In this document: piece by piece, positions 11,432 to 23,128 of the stretch
Numbering within the stretch: position 1 is the first letter of the stretch
Layout: every line of letters starts with the position of its first letter
From: Rhizaria sp. SCN 62-66
Taxonomy: Eukaryota; Rhizaria, unplaced
Assembly: GCA_001724265.1 (NCBI GenBank)
Contig: MEDY01000025.1
Location: 1 to 64,000, forward strand
Direction of reading: 5' to 3'
Length of the DNA stretch: 64,000 nt
Translations under genes and position numbers: made by a program
Notes under the pieces: generated by a model
Seen by the model: the letters and a program-made list of their open reading frames with translations, nothing else
Told to the model about the DNA's origin: nothing
The model's database searches: none

Positions 11432-14400
11432 ATGTCGCACCATCGTCCGATCAACTCACACAAGCAGCAGGAGCAGCAGGGCCAGCGCCACCAACAGCAG
11501 GGGCAGCAGCAGTACTCTTAGCAGCACCAGCTAGGGCGACAACAACAGCAGCTCTTGTTTTCCCACAGCAGCACTCGCTTACACGCCGATGCTCGCGCAA
11601 GCAACTCTGCGACTGCGCCTGCAACTACTGACGCCGATGCGGATGCCGCCGCGGCTGTGACGGCGGCTGCGATGCAAGCGTCGCTCTCTCGCATTGCCGC
11701 AGCCCTCGCTCACACAACAACATACGCGCCACCTGCCCCTGCCCCTGCCCCTACCCCCGCTGCCCCTCCTGCTGCCTCCGTGGCCGCCGCGCTAGCCGCC
11801 GCCGTCGCCGCCGCCGCCGCGCCCTTGTCTGCCACGTCATCCACCTCCGCAGCGTCCCAGTCTGCTGCGGCGCTGCTGACTGCGGTGCGCTCTGCCCAGG
11901 CCGCCGCGGCCGCCAACAGGCTGAGGGCCTGGCTCCGGGCCGCGACGGCCGCCGCGGTCGCCGAGGCCGAGGCCGCCGCCGCGGAGGCCAAGGCCAAGGC
12001 TGAGGCCGAGGCTGCCGCCAGTAACAATCATAACAGCGAGGGGGACGACGACGACGACGAATATGAAAGCGGCCTAACTTTGCTGCCGGGCTTCCGGCGG
12101 CTGAGCACCCCTTTCGGCCTCAGTGCTTCGGCGCTGGCGGCGGCGAAAGGCGGCGCCGGGAGCGGCTTAGCTTACCTGCTGCCCTCGCAACGGCGCCTGT
12201 TATCACTAGCGCAGGCGCAGGCGCTGGAGCGGGCCGATGCCGCCAAGGCCGCCCGGGAGGCGGCCGAGGCGGAGGCGGGGGCGGCGGCGGTCGCGGCGGC
12301 GGTTGCGGAGGCCAAGGCCGAGGCCGAGGCCGAGGCGGGGGTCGTTACTACTGATGGCCCTTCACATGTGAGTGCTGTCAAGCCTAAGACTGAGGCTGAG
12401 ACGAAGGCCAAAGCCAAGGCCAAGTTGTTGTCTCTGAGCAGCAGCAGCGACAGCGACACCAGCAGCACCAGCAGCAGCAGCAGCAGCGACAGCAGCGACA
12501 GCAGCGACAGCGACTCAAGCTCCAGCTCTAGCTCTAGCTCTAGCTCCAGTTCTAGCAGTAGCGACACTGACACTGACAGCAGCAGCAGCAGCAGTGACAG
12601 CGAGAGTGATGCTGAGGCGAGCAGTAGGTTTGAGCACAAGACCAAGCGTTTCTGTCCCTTGCCAAGCAAACCAGTGACGGCGGCACTCACTGCTGCCAAG
12701 GCCAAAGCGAAGACTGTGTTCAAGGCGAAAGATAAGCCGCGTGACATGGAAGTTAGGCCGCGTCTGTCCGAGCGCTTTTTGCCGACAACACGTGCGCACA
12801 TGGTACTGCTGCTGCAACAACAGCAACATCAGGACGAGCTCCAGCAGCAGCAGGGATTGCTCGGCCACTGCCACGTCTGCTTACAGTCCTTTGCGGCCTG
12901 CGCGCAGTCGCTCGCACTCGCCGCCGCCGCGGCCGCCGCAGCCGCTGCTGCTGCTGCTGCCGCCAATGGCCCGCAGCCGCAATTGCAGCCGCAGCCAGAG
13001 GTGCCGGAGCCGTGCGTGCAGGCGCTGCACTCGCGGTCGCGGTGGGCGCAGGCGCAAGCACGGCTGGTGCTAAGGCTGGGGCCGCTCAAGGCGAAGAAAC
13101 AGCAACTGCAACAGCAGTTGCAGCAGCGGAGTGACTGTGATGTGAGCAAGAGCGATAACAGTGTCCATGACAGTAACAATGACACTGATGCTGCTGCTGC
13201 TGGCTCTGCATCTGTTGTTTCTTTTGATGTAAGTTCCCCTGACCCTGACTCGGGCTTCGCTTACCGCCCCCGCGGCACTGTCGTCACGCTCAAGAAGGCA
13301 CTTCCATCAGGACGCGACGCCCTTACACCAACTGCAGCAACAAACACTGCTGCTACGACTGCTGTGCCCGCACCTGCTGCTCCAGCGATGACTGACCCTG
13401 ACTCCAGTACTTCGGCTGCTGCTGCTGCTGCCGCTGCGGCGGCGGCGGCGGCGGCGACTGATCCTAACGAGCTCTTCCTGCGGTCGCTGTCTGAGCGCCA
13501 CGGCCCCGTGTGTGTGGCCGCCGCCTGGGCCCAACTGGACGCGGCGGTGGGCGATCCCGCCAGGAGGGCCGCGCTCTCGGGGGCACTTACACGGCTAAGT
13601 ACCCGGGCCCCGGGCGCCGACGGGACGCCGCAGTGGTTTTACTCTCGGCAAATGCGGACTCCCATCGGCACGCAGTCCATCCGTCCTCAGTACTCGCAGT
13701 CACGGGCACGGTCACATTCGCAGCCTCAGCCTCAACAGCAAGAGCTTGAGTCTGTTGAGCCTGAGGCTGAGCAGGAGCAAGAGCAGGAGCAGGAGCAGGA
13801 GCGATACTGGGCCTACTCGGCCAACATCGACTACAGCAACACAACTGCCATCGCCAGCGCTACCGCCGCGGACGCGGGCGCAGCCGCTACCGCCGCGGAC
13901 GCGGGCGCAGCCGCTGCCGCCGCCCCTGCTTTGCAGCTGCAGTCAGCCCAGTGGCAGCTTCAGTCCCAGTCCCAGTCGCAGTCCCAGTCCCAGTCTCAGT
14001 CCCAGTCCCAGTCCCAGTCGTTTTTCACCGCTGTGCGCGGCTGCCGCAGCGACGAGCGGCGCCTCTGCGAGTGGGCTAAGGGGATACTTACACATGGGGT
14101 ACCGGCGCAAAATGCGCTCACACAACTCAGCACGACTGCGACCGACAGCTGCAGCAACAGTAATCGTGACGCCAGGGATGCTGCGACTGCCAGTGCGAAT
14201 GCTGCTGCGAATCCTGCTGCCAATGTCACTGCTAGGGCCAATGCTCGTGTGAGTTCCAATGCCAATGCGCGTTCGAGTGCTGCCAATGATCGCCGTTTCC
14301 CCACGTGCCCCTTCGTGCCCCCGCCCTTTCCCAGGCAGGGACTTGCGGCTGCGTCTAAGGGGCACTTAGACGGCGCTGACCGGGGGTACTTAGACGCGTC

Positions 14401-16358
14401 TAAGTGGGGCAGCGAGTGGGCCCGTGATATGTGGGCTCTGGCACCACAACCACCGCAGTTGACACCAGCAACAGCAACAGCAGCAGACACCGCGGCAACA
14501 GAAGCTCGTGTTTTTTCCACTCCCATGGGTGATGATGATGGCGACAGAGATGTGACCAATCGTAGCACTGCTCCTGTCGTCGACGCTGCAAACGCAGATT
14601 CTAGCGCAAGGACGAGCGCGAGTGGGGGTGACGCGCCGTCCTCTGAGCTCATCGAAGCCTTCTACGCCTCCGTCACCGCCCCCGCCCCCGTCGCATTCGT
14701 CCCGGCCACCGCGTATGTAAGTATCCCTGACCGTCTGAGTGCCCCGGCTCGCGACAGCGCCGGCGACAACGGGAGTGATGGCTGCAGCAGCAGTGGCGGA
14801 GACTGGGGCAGCGAGAGCGAGAGCGACGACGAGAGTGCCAGCGCCAGCGCCAGCGCCAGTGCCAGCGCCAGTGAAAGCGAGAGCGAGATTGCTATCTGTT
14901 TTGATACTAGTGGCATTAACGCAGAGTCCGATACCGATACCGAGACTGTGACTGTGCGCTCTCCCAGCTGCACGCGCTTTGCCTCAGCGGGCCCTCTGTT
15001 GCGCATCAAACAACTCAAGCAGAAACTCGAGCGATCAGCCCCCACAGCAACAGCTGCAACGGCTGCGACGACGGCGGCGACAGCACCGACTGCAACTGCG
15101 ACTCAAGAGCTAGAGCTGGAGCCAGTGCTGCTGCAGCCGCAAACGGCCTCAGACTCCGACTCCGAAGCCGACTCTGAGTCTCCATCGCGGTCGCAGCCTC
15201 ACTCCCAGTCTCAGCCCGCCCGCGTGTTGCTGGGCCAGGGCCCGTGGCCGGCGACCTACGGCAGCGTCCCGGGCGCCGCCCGCGCCGCGCCCGTGGCCGT
15301 GCTGAGGGCCACCCACCACGCCTGGGGCGCCGCGCGCGGCCGCAGGGTCAGGACCCGGGCCGCGGCGTCGGCGCTGCTGCTGCGACTGCAGCAACAGCTG
15401 GGACAGCACCAACAGCAGCAGCCGCAGTCGCATTTTCAGCAGCGGCAACAGCAGCAGCAGCAGCGGTTATTGCAGTCGCGTGTGCAGGCATTGCGGTCGC
15501 GGTTGCTGTCGCAGTCGCTCGAGGCCCAAGTGCTGACTATCACCAGCCAAAACAACGCGAGCATGGGCTACGGCGCAACCGCAGGCAATTACGCCTCTGA
15601 TGCTTTCAATACTGGTCATGTTACCGGTAGTATGATGAGCCCCAATAGCACTCACATGAGCGATAACGGCGCGCTTCCCAGCTCTGTGTCGACCAACAAC
15701 AGCAACTCCAACGCAACTCCCACGCACGTAACTGCCAATCTCAACAACAGCAGCAGTAGTGGCTCAACTGCTTTGAGCAGTAGCAGCGCTAGTCAAATTA
15801 ACAGCAGCAGCAGCGGCAGTGGCGGCGGCGGCCACCAGGGCGGCCGCCGCAGCCGCGCGCTGCCGACGCTGACGTCCATCAGCGCCCTCTCCCATCTCAC
15901 AGTTACGACTACCGCCACCGGCGCCGCGCTGCCCGCGGGGGCGGCCGCCGGCGCTGGCGCGGGCGCAGGGGCCGCAGGTGGCGGCGGCGGCGGCGGGGGG
16001 GCGACTGGGGGGGTGCTGACGTTTCCTGAGCTGCTGCTGCTGCAGCATCCTAAGCTGGCGCCGCCGCCGCCGCCGGCCGCGTTGTCTCCGCAGCAACAAC
16101 AGCAGCAGCTCCAGCAGTGGCTGCAACTGTGGCAGCAGCAGGCGAGCCCTACCAGCAGCGTCTCCGGCCACAGCCTTAGCAGCCTCAATGGCCTCAGCCT
16201 CGGCAGCGGCGGCAGCAGCAGCGGCGGCAGCAGCGGCGGCGGCGACTGCTTTGACGAAGACGATAACAACGATAACGATACTGAGAGTGACGGCGAGAAC
16301 GCCGGCGCCCGCACGCCCACCAACGCCGGCACGAGCACCAACATCAACGCTAATGCCC

Positions 16359-16402
<44 letters not shown>

Positions 16403-17501
16403 GGCTCTGGCGGCCGCGGCTATCCGAGCACGGCCACTGCCCCGATCATCAACACGACGCACTACCTCACTGCCCTCAACGCCGTCAACGCGAGCTCGAG
16501 CATTAGCAACAACAGCAGCAGCAGCGCGAGCGATAGTAACGCTGGCTCTGGCTCTAGCTCTGGCTCCGGCGCTAGCAGTGGCAGTGGCAGTGGCAGTGCG
16601 ATGGCGCTAAGTGCAGGGTTCGCGAGCTTCGTGACGAGCACGAGCAGTAGCGAGCTGCAGCAGCTACAGCGGCGCATCTGCTTCCGACGCTCGCTGATTC
16701 ACGACTGGGGCGTCTTCGCGCTTGAGGCGATCCCCCCCGCTTCCTTCATAGTCGAGTACCTCGGCGAGTACCTCCGCAAGCCCGTCGCGGACATCCGCGA
16801 GAAGCGCTACCAGGTACGGGATTACGAATTCAATTGACTTTTGAGAATGTATATATTGATATAATGAATCAAAATGCACATCAATCGTGTAATTTACTGC
16901 TTTCTATATTATACTATAATTAAATCTCTCATCACCCCGGTATACCCCTATTTTGTATCTGTTTAATCACTAATCACCGAAGGCGGCCGGTGTGGACAGC
17001 TCGTACCTGTTCGCAATCGACGGCTGGAGCGGCTGGGGCGGCTTTGGCGGCGGCGGACGCCTCGACAGCGGCGGCGGCTGGGTCATCGACGCGACCGTGC
17101 GCGGCAACATTGCGCGCTTCATCAACCACTCGTGCGCGCCTAACTGCAACGCGTTCGTGGTCCAGACCGGCGGCCGGCCGCGCATCGTCATTTGCTCCAC
17201 TAGGTATGCACTCAAACAATGGATGGCTGCTTGGCGATAATAATATGTGACTATTAACATGAATTTGTGTCACAACATGCGCACATAAGTTTAGTGTATT
17301 ATTCTTAAGTTTTGTCGCGATCGGTCAATATCTTGCTCACTATATCTCACGTTTCATGTACCACATTGCTGTTTCTTTGCTATTGCGCGTAGGGCGATTG
17401 CGAAAGGCGAAGAGATCGTGTACGACTACCAGTTCGAGAGCGAGGAGGAGAAGATTCCGTGTCGCTGTGGCGCCAGCACCTGCCGTGGCACTCTCAACTA
17501 A
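11432..17501 (+). CDS. SET1: SET1/COMPASS-type histone H3K4 methyltransferase, with in-frame TAG
   Basis: Exons 11432-16813, 16983-17203 and 17393-17501 (TAA), about 1,903 aa. The last ~160 residues are a SET1-class domain. Its motifs are [20 protein letters not shown], then [20 protein letters not shown], then [50 protein letters not shown] and the post-SET Cys cluster [13 protein letters not shown]. The NHS and YDY catalytic motifs are present, and [10 protein letters not shown] is typical of SET1/KMT2 enzymes, which use S-adenosylmethionine to methylate H3K4. About 1,740 N-terminal residues are low complexity: polyQ, polyA, a Ser/Asp tract near residues 335-390, and Gln-Ser repeats. I chose ATG 11432 because it opens a Gln-rich frame that continues into the main frame through one TAG (11519-11521). 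If TAG stops translation, the first usable ATG is 11672. Donors are GTACGG and GTATGC. Confidence 0.85.
11519..11521 (+). other. in-frame TAG codon (SET1-like codon 30)
   Basis: TAG lies between CAG CAG CAG TAC TCT and CAG CAC CAG, inside a Gln-rich N-terminal region, in the same frame as ATG 11432 and as the whole downstream exon. A Gln meaning would fit the tract by a single C-to-T change, but that is inference. Confidence 0.55.
13861..13914 (+). repeat. 27-bp tandem duplication inside SET1-like exon
   Basis: Two identical 27-nt units (13861-13887 and 13888-13914), Ala/Asp/Gly-coding, keep the frame. This is a recent in-frame expansion within the low-complexity region. Confidence 0.9.
14353..14371. 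repeat. family A hairpin copy
   Basis: GTCTAAG GGGCA CTTAGAC: perfect 7-bp arms with a 5-nt loop, inside the SET1-like coding exon. Confidence 0.85.
14389..14404. repeat. perfect 16-bp palindrome, family A
   Basis: CTTAGACGCGTCTAAG, self-complementary over all 16 bases, 18 nt after the previous hairpin. It is read in frame as LDASK. The same palindrome recurs at 32847-32862. Confidence 0.9.
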
Positions 17502-18232
17502 CCGCAACCAACACGTGCAAGACATACGACGTCTCAGTGCATTTGCAGTACGTGCATGGGACACGTTAACAAGCGTCTAAGGAGAGACGAAACATATAAC
17601 GAAGATACCTAGATTAAGATTAATATAACCTAATGAATATAATGTGATACAGTGCAACATGTCTTTAGAATGAGGTCGGTAGAGACTTGTTTGTTTCAGG
17701 ATAACATTACTGTCTGTGAATACAAAGCGCTACTTTGAGTACGTACATACGGACGTAATATGAATATGTGTCTTTGTATCAATCATAGTTATAAAACAGT
17801 GTTTTGTTGTTATTGTAATTTTTTTCTAATATGTTGTTATTTTGCATTTTGTGTGTTGTAATATTACTATTTTGTTCTGGTGTTTACATCGTATAATCTA
17901 AGTCATACCAAGTTGCGTTACGACGAACAAAGAGACCTGCTGGACAGTGATGACGGCAAAGGCAATGTTAAAAAGATAAGATGCAATGAGATTGCAGCTA
18001 TTGCTGTCGCTGTTGCTTGAGATCAGCAGCTTCCTGTTGCTGCGGCATGAGTATCATGCCATGAAACTGCCTCAGAAACTAATCTCTGTCATCCATGGTA
18101 GATGGAAGTTAACTAACCCTCCATCCTACGATCAGCCGGTCCCCCTTCCTTCTCTGTTCGCGTCAGAGAGAGAACGCACGCCGAACGCAACGCGCGTCCC
18201 CCCCTTAGATTGTAAGTACTTGGATCCCGCAC
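17502..18232. other. convergent spacer SET1-like/proteasome beta-4
   Basis: AT-rich 3' regions of two convergent genes. Near the beta-4 stop (18206-18237) it holds CCCCTTAGA, GTAAGTAC and CACTTAGA, family A words lying in a probable 3' UTR. No gene is supported. Confidence 0.5.
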
Positions 18233-19051
18233 TTAGATCTCGACCTTGGTCTCCTCGATGCCGTCCTTGGTAACAACCTTGATGGTCCAGGTGTCGAGGT
18301 TGAGCAGGAAGCGCGTGCGCAGCTCGCGGAAGGCCTTGCGCAGCAGCTCCTTGCCCTCCTCGAGCGTCATGTCCTTGTGCCAGAAACGGTCGAAGAGCGA
18401 GAGAGTGAAGTTGGACGCGTGGCCCTGGGAGGAGTACTTGACGGGCTGCATCGAGGCCAGGTAGTCCATGTAGTACAGCGCGGGGCCATCGACCTCGTCC
18501 ACGCCCGCCAGCAGAATGTTCACCTGGATTGGGTGCGCAGCGGAACAAAGCGCAAGACATGAACGACAAGGTTAGAGACAGAAAAGAGAGAGAGTCGTTG
18601 TAAGATTTGTCGGATCATAAAACACGCATGTTGATCGGGAAGATGACTTCAGAGCAAAACAATCTTTGGATATAGCAAAACAAAAGCAAAACGACATTTA
18701 GCTAAATCATAATTGTTTTATCAACGTCTTGTTGTGGGCATGAACAGTGTGGCGTACCTGCTTGGGGTTGGAGCGGAGCGCCTCTGCGAGCTGCTCGCGC
18801 GTGAAGTTGGCGATGGCCTTGGTCGAGAGCGTGTGGCCCGCGCGCAGCTCGTTGAGCGCCACGTTAGAGCGAATGTACTCGCCGAAGTTCATGCGGTCGC
18901 CCTGCGGGCCCGTCATGGCCATAAGCGTGGTGTTGTTGACCGCGATCGACTTGTCTTCGTCCTTGGTGTAGATCATGATGCTGCGGCCCGCGACGGCGTC
19001 GGTCGCCACCAGCACGTAGTCCTTGCCCACAATGCCGAACGAGGTGTCCAT
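18233..19051 (-). CDS. PSMB2: proteasome subunit beta type-2 (beta-4)
   Basis: 20S core beta-4 subunit, normally non-catalytic. Exon 1 is 18758-19051 and exon 2 is 18233-18523. The intron 18524-18757 has donor GTACGC and acceptor CAG, phase 0. The protein is 194 aa against about 200 in the family. It begins MDTSFGIVGKDYVLVATDAV (human [20 protein letters not shown]) without a propeptide, as expected for beta-4. It continues through GDRMNFGEYIRSNVALNELR, ANFTREQLAEALRS, then VNILLAGVDEVDGPALYYMD and LLRKAFRELRTRFLLNL. There are no low-complexity inserts. Stop is TAA. Confidence 0.95.
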
Positions 19052-19762
19052 CGCTGCAATGACGGTGCGACGTATGGAGGGCGCGCAGAAGCGAGAGGTG
19101 AGCGAAAAAGGGGAGAAAGTGGGGAAGAGGGGTCAGAGTCTAGACGAGAGGGCAGAAGGGTTTATGGTTCAAGAAAACAGAGGAGAATTGCGGAGTACAG
19201 ACGCAGTCTGATGGTATGCTATAAATAAACAGGGTTAGATTTATAGCGGTGTTATTAGATCTTATTGCTGCAAAACGAATACACGGATGCTTCCATGCGT
19301 ATCGACTACCCAACGAGACCAAGACCCATCTTGTGGTTGAGACTGAGGGACCAACAACTGACTGGCCGACCGACGAAGAAGAATCAATCAATCAAAACGG
19401 TGGATTTTTGACCAACGGGACCGAAAAAGTCAGGCTGACCAAAAACGAGTGATTATGAACAAAAACAAGTGCATTCTAAGTAAGGCCTGTATTATTCTCA
19501 AGAAATACCAGTACATAATAAACAGAAAACATTGGCCCTTTCTGGTAATATCACTTATATACCACAGAACAGCAGATATCCCTCGCAAAAAAAAACCCGC
19601 TTTGAAGCAGATCTTTCCACGCATTTATCACAGTCCACTAAAACAACTCAAAGGAAGTCAAACAAAGCCCGAAGTGAACACATATCACCACTCAACCTCA
19701 GAGGCTACTTACGGTCCCTGTCAGGCAGTGATATCTGCGGCAGCGCGCGCGTTTTGCCCGCC
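19052..19762. other. spacer between beta-4 and U2A'
   Basis: Upstream of the beta-4 start and downstream of the U2A' stop. AT-rich between 19450 and 19720. Frames crossing it have no recognisable protein. Confidence 0.45.
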
Positions 19763-20527
19763 TCAATCGAGGTCGAAGCCGGGGGGGAAGACGCCGGTCT
19801 GCAAGATCCCCTCAAGCACCGCGATCTCTTGCGGGGTCGTAGCGGCCTCGAACTTGGCCAGCAGCTTTACCTTCTGCTCCTTCGTCAGCTTCACCTTCTT
19901 CTTCGGCGCCGCAACAGCAGCCGCGGTGTCAGAATCCGCAGCAGCCGCAGTGGCAGCGGGGGCAGCGGCGTCAGCAGCAGCGGCAGAGGGGGCATTGACG
20001 ATAGCGAACGACGCGAGCGCTGCCCCCGCCTTAAGTTTGGCCGCCACGGCCGCGGCCTGCTGCCGCTCGGCGGGCGTCACGGGCGCGCAGTCGAGCACGG
20101 CCAGGTTGGGCAGCAGCGCCGCCACCAGCACGCGGTAGTTGGCCACCGTCTTGGTCACGGGGTTGCCGAGGAGCAGGAGAGTGGTGACCGTGGGCAGCGA
20201 TGCCAGCGGGGCAAGGTCCGCGGCGGCCGCCAGGTGGTTGTGCGACAGCACGAGCGTCTGCAGCGCCGGCAGCGCGGCGCCCAGCTCGGGTGCGAGCGCC
20301 ACGATGCGGTTGCCACCCAACAGCAGCGTCACCAGCGTGGGGAGGCGGGGGAAGTTCTCTACCTTGACGATCTCATTCTCGCTCAGGTCGATCGCCTCGT
20401 AGAGGTCGTTGGTGATGCCGAGGTTCTCGATGAGCGGGATCTGGTGCCCGCGCAACCCCAGCTCGCGCTGCTTCAGCGGGTTCAGGTACGACGGCGCCGT
20501 GCGCAGCAGCTCGGGAGTCAGCCGCAT
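19763..20527 (-). CDS. SNRPA1: U2 snRNP protein A' (Lea1-like)
   Basis: Leucine-rich-repeat protein that with U2B'' binds stem-loop IV of U2 snRNA. Single exon, 254 aa, TGA stop. The N-terminus MRLTPELLRTAPSYLNPLKQ, RELGLRGHQIPLIENLGIT and the LRR run (YEAIDLSENEIVKVENFPRL, TLLLGGNRIVALAPELGAAL, VLSHNHLAAA, TLLLLGNPVTK) with the cap NYRVLVAALLPNLAVLDCAP closely follow U2A'. The C-terminal third is Ala-rich, with a basic segment (PKKKVKLTKEQKVKLLAKFE). Length is normal for the family. Confidence 0.94.
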   Translation of the reverse strand: MRLTPELLRTAPSYLNPLKQRELGLRGHQIPLIENLGITNDLYEAIDLSENEIVKVENFPRLPTLVTLLLGGNRIVALAPELGAALPALQTLVLSHNHLAAAADLAPLASLPTVTTLLLLGNPVTKTVANYRVLVAALLPNLAVLDCAPVTPAERQQAAAVAAKLKAGAALASFAIVNAPSAAAADAAAPAATAAAADSDTAAAVAAPKKKVKLTKEQKVKLLAKFEAATTPQEIAVLEGILQTGVFPPGFDLD

Positions 20528-20994
20528 CTGCGCCAGAGATTAACAGACGGCAGCAACAAAGCAAGAATTACATGGCAAAGGAGGCAATGTGAGAGAATAC
20601 GAAAATAGAATAAAGATAAATATGTTATAATATTGTGTGGGGTAGTGCTAGAATTTGATTTGACGTTCGGATCATGCCGCACGAGAGGAAACTTTTAGCC
20701 AAGTTGCGGCCGTTTGCCGTTCGCCACTGGGCTCTCGCTTGACGTCCTCAAGCTGGTCACTTTCACATCAGAATCTGCTCATATATCGCCTTTTCCTTGA
20801 TATATTTTGGTTTTTCGCACTTAAATTGCTTTTTAGTGCATTTATCTATTAACAAATCTCTATTATACTCTTTTTGTCTTGCACTAGAGCAGTTTTTGCG
20901 TCAGCTCCACGAAGACCCTTCTCCAAGCTTTGCCTCCCACCAACACCGCTAGCACGCCACTACCCCCTTCCTTCGCTCTGCCCGCGCGCGCCCG
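20528..20994. other. divergent spacer U2A'/THG1
   Basis: Shared upstream region; AT-rich 20760-20880, then pyrimidine-rich up to the THG1 start. No defined element recognised. Confidence 0.45.
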
Positions 20995-23091
20995 ATGGCC
21001 AAGAGCCGGTTCGAGTATGTCAAGGAGTTCGAGCAGGACGACAAGCTGCTGCCCGAGTGCTGGATCGTCGTCCGCGTCGACGGCAAGCAGTTCAGGCCGT
21101 ACGTTCCCCGCGCAAGACACGGGATTTCACCGCATATATCACCTCCAATCAAACAAATGTTTGGCTTCGCGGGTTCATCGATGTGTTTTTTGTTATGACG
21201 TATTAATTTTTTACACATGCTCATATTCTTTCTCAGAACCATGCTTCTACTTGACAACACACATCTCACTCCTTTCTCTCTGCGCTCTCTGTCCCCCTCT
21301 GTTGCCTCCTCGCTGGCCGCAGCTTCACCGACGCGCACGGTTACCTGAAGCCCGTGGACGACCGCGGCACGAAGCTGATGAACCGGTGCGCTGCCGAAGT
21401 GATGCGGCAGTGTCCCGACGTCATCCTCGCGCTCGGGGCCAGCGACTAGTTCTCGTTTGTGCTCAAACGGTCCTCCGTGCTCTTCTCGCGCCGCGCGGGC
21501 AAGATCGCGACGTTTCTGGCCTCAGCGTTTACAGCCGCATTTGTCTACCTCTGGCCGCAGTACTTCGGGCCCCGCTCGGCGCGGCTGTGCGCTGAATACC
21601 ACTCTGCCGGGTCGATCACTGGCAAACTGGGCAAGCTGGCTGCGCCGGGGAGAGACAAAGCGGCAGAGCGAGTCAAAGCTGTGGCGAGTGATGACATCAG
21701 TGGCGAGGGCGATTTCGCGGGCTGTACTGAAGCATCTGCAGCTGATGCGACTCCGACGGCAGCGGAGGCTAAGGCTGAGGCTGTGGCAGCTGCTGCAGCG
21801 GCAGAGGAGGAGGAAGAGGCAGCTGTGTCCGCCGCCGCGGCCCGGGCCGCCAGGAGGGCCCAGCCAAGCGACAACGGCTCTGTGTCCACGACGAGGCCCT
21901 GCCGCGCGCTGCCCGCCGCCGCCGCGAAGCGCCTTGTTTCCGCCGCCGCCGCTGTGGCAGCCGCGAACAACGTCAAGTCAACCGACGACTTGAACAACAA
22001 CAGTGCTGCTGCTGCTGCTGCTGCTGTTCCGAGTGCGGCCCGCCCGCTCTCCCTGCCCGCGCTGACGGACTTGCGGGGCACGCGCCTGCGCTTTCCCGCG
22101 CCGAGCTTCGACGGGCGCGCCGTCTGCTACCCCACCGACCGCGCGCTAAGGGACTACCTGTCCTGGCGGCAGGCCGACTGTACGTCCCGATGGCGCTACT
22201 TAGAATGAATACCACACTCCTTCTTATAACTGCTCTTTATTCAATCCCGATGTAATACTTCTATTTTTTTCTGGAAAAATATATATATTTATGTCCTTTT
22301 GTTGCAATGATGCGATGCCATATTCTATCTTCATAACTCTCTCCTCACCTTGTCGCTTTCTTTCCATTGGCTTGTACGTACGCTTTGACTCCGCTCTTGC
22401 ACATGTGAACTTCTCGTCTTGCCACCACTCAGACCACATCAACACAATGTACAACACGGCCTTCTGGGCGCTGGTCCAGCTCAAGGGCCTCTCCCCGCGC
22501 GCCGCTGAGCAAACGTTGACCCCGACCAACAGCGAGGGGAAGCACGAGGTGCTGTTCTCACTGGGGATCAACTACGCGAAGCTGCCGGCCGTCTACCGCA
22601 AGGGCTCGCTGCTCATCTGGTCGGACGACAACAAAACCAGCACTGGCAGCGTTAAGGCGAGTCACGGCAATGGCAGCGGCAGCGCGACGCAGTTGAACGC
22701 CCTGAACGCGACTGCCGGCGGTGGCGAGTCGAACGCTGCTGCTGCTGCTGCGGCTACTGATGGTGGTGGTGGTGGTGGTGGCAGCGGTAAGCTGAGTGCA
22801 GCTGCTGCTGACGCGGACGCCGACTGCGAGGGCGAAGGCTGGGGCTGGAGCGACGCTGAGTGCGATCTCGACGCGTACGGGCAGGAGATCAGCTCCAGTG
22901 TAAGTACCCCCTTAGACGCCGGCAAGCAGCAGGGCCAGCAGCACCAGCAGCAGCAGCACTTAGACGATGTAAGTGCGACTGTAAAGCGCCCTCGCCACGC
23001 CAACAATCACAATAACAACGGCGACAGCAACGACGGCGACGACGACGACGACGCAAGCCTCACCAGCTCAAGCCACGCGAACCTGAACCTG

Positions 23092-23128
<37 letters not shown>

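Noticed and set aside
22899-22917. Family A elements as 16-nt mini-introns (GTAAGTACCCCCTTAG begins GT and ends AG)
   Set aside because: Removing 16 nt would shift the frame, yet conserved THG1 sequence after the element is in the same frame as before it. True introns here are 114-264 nt with GTACG donors.
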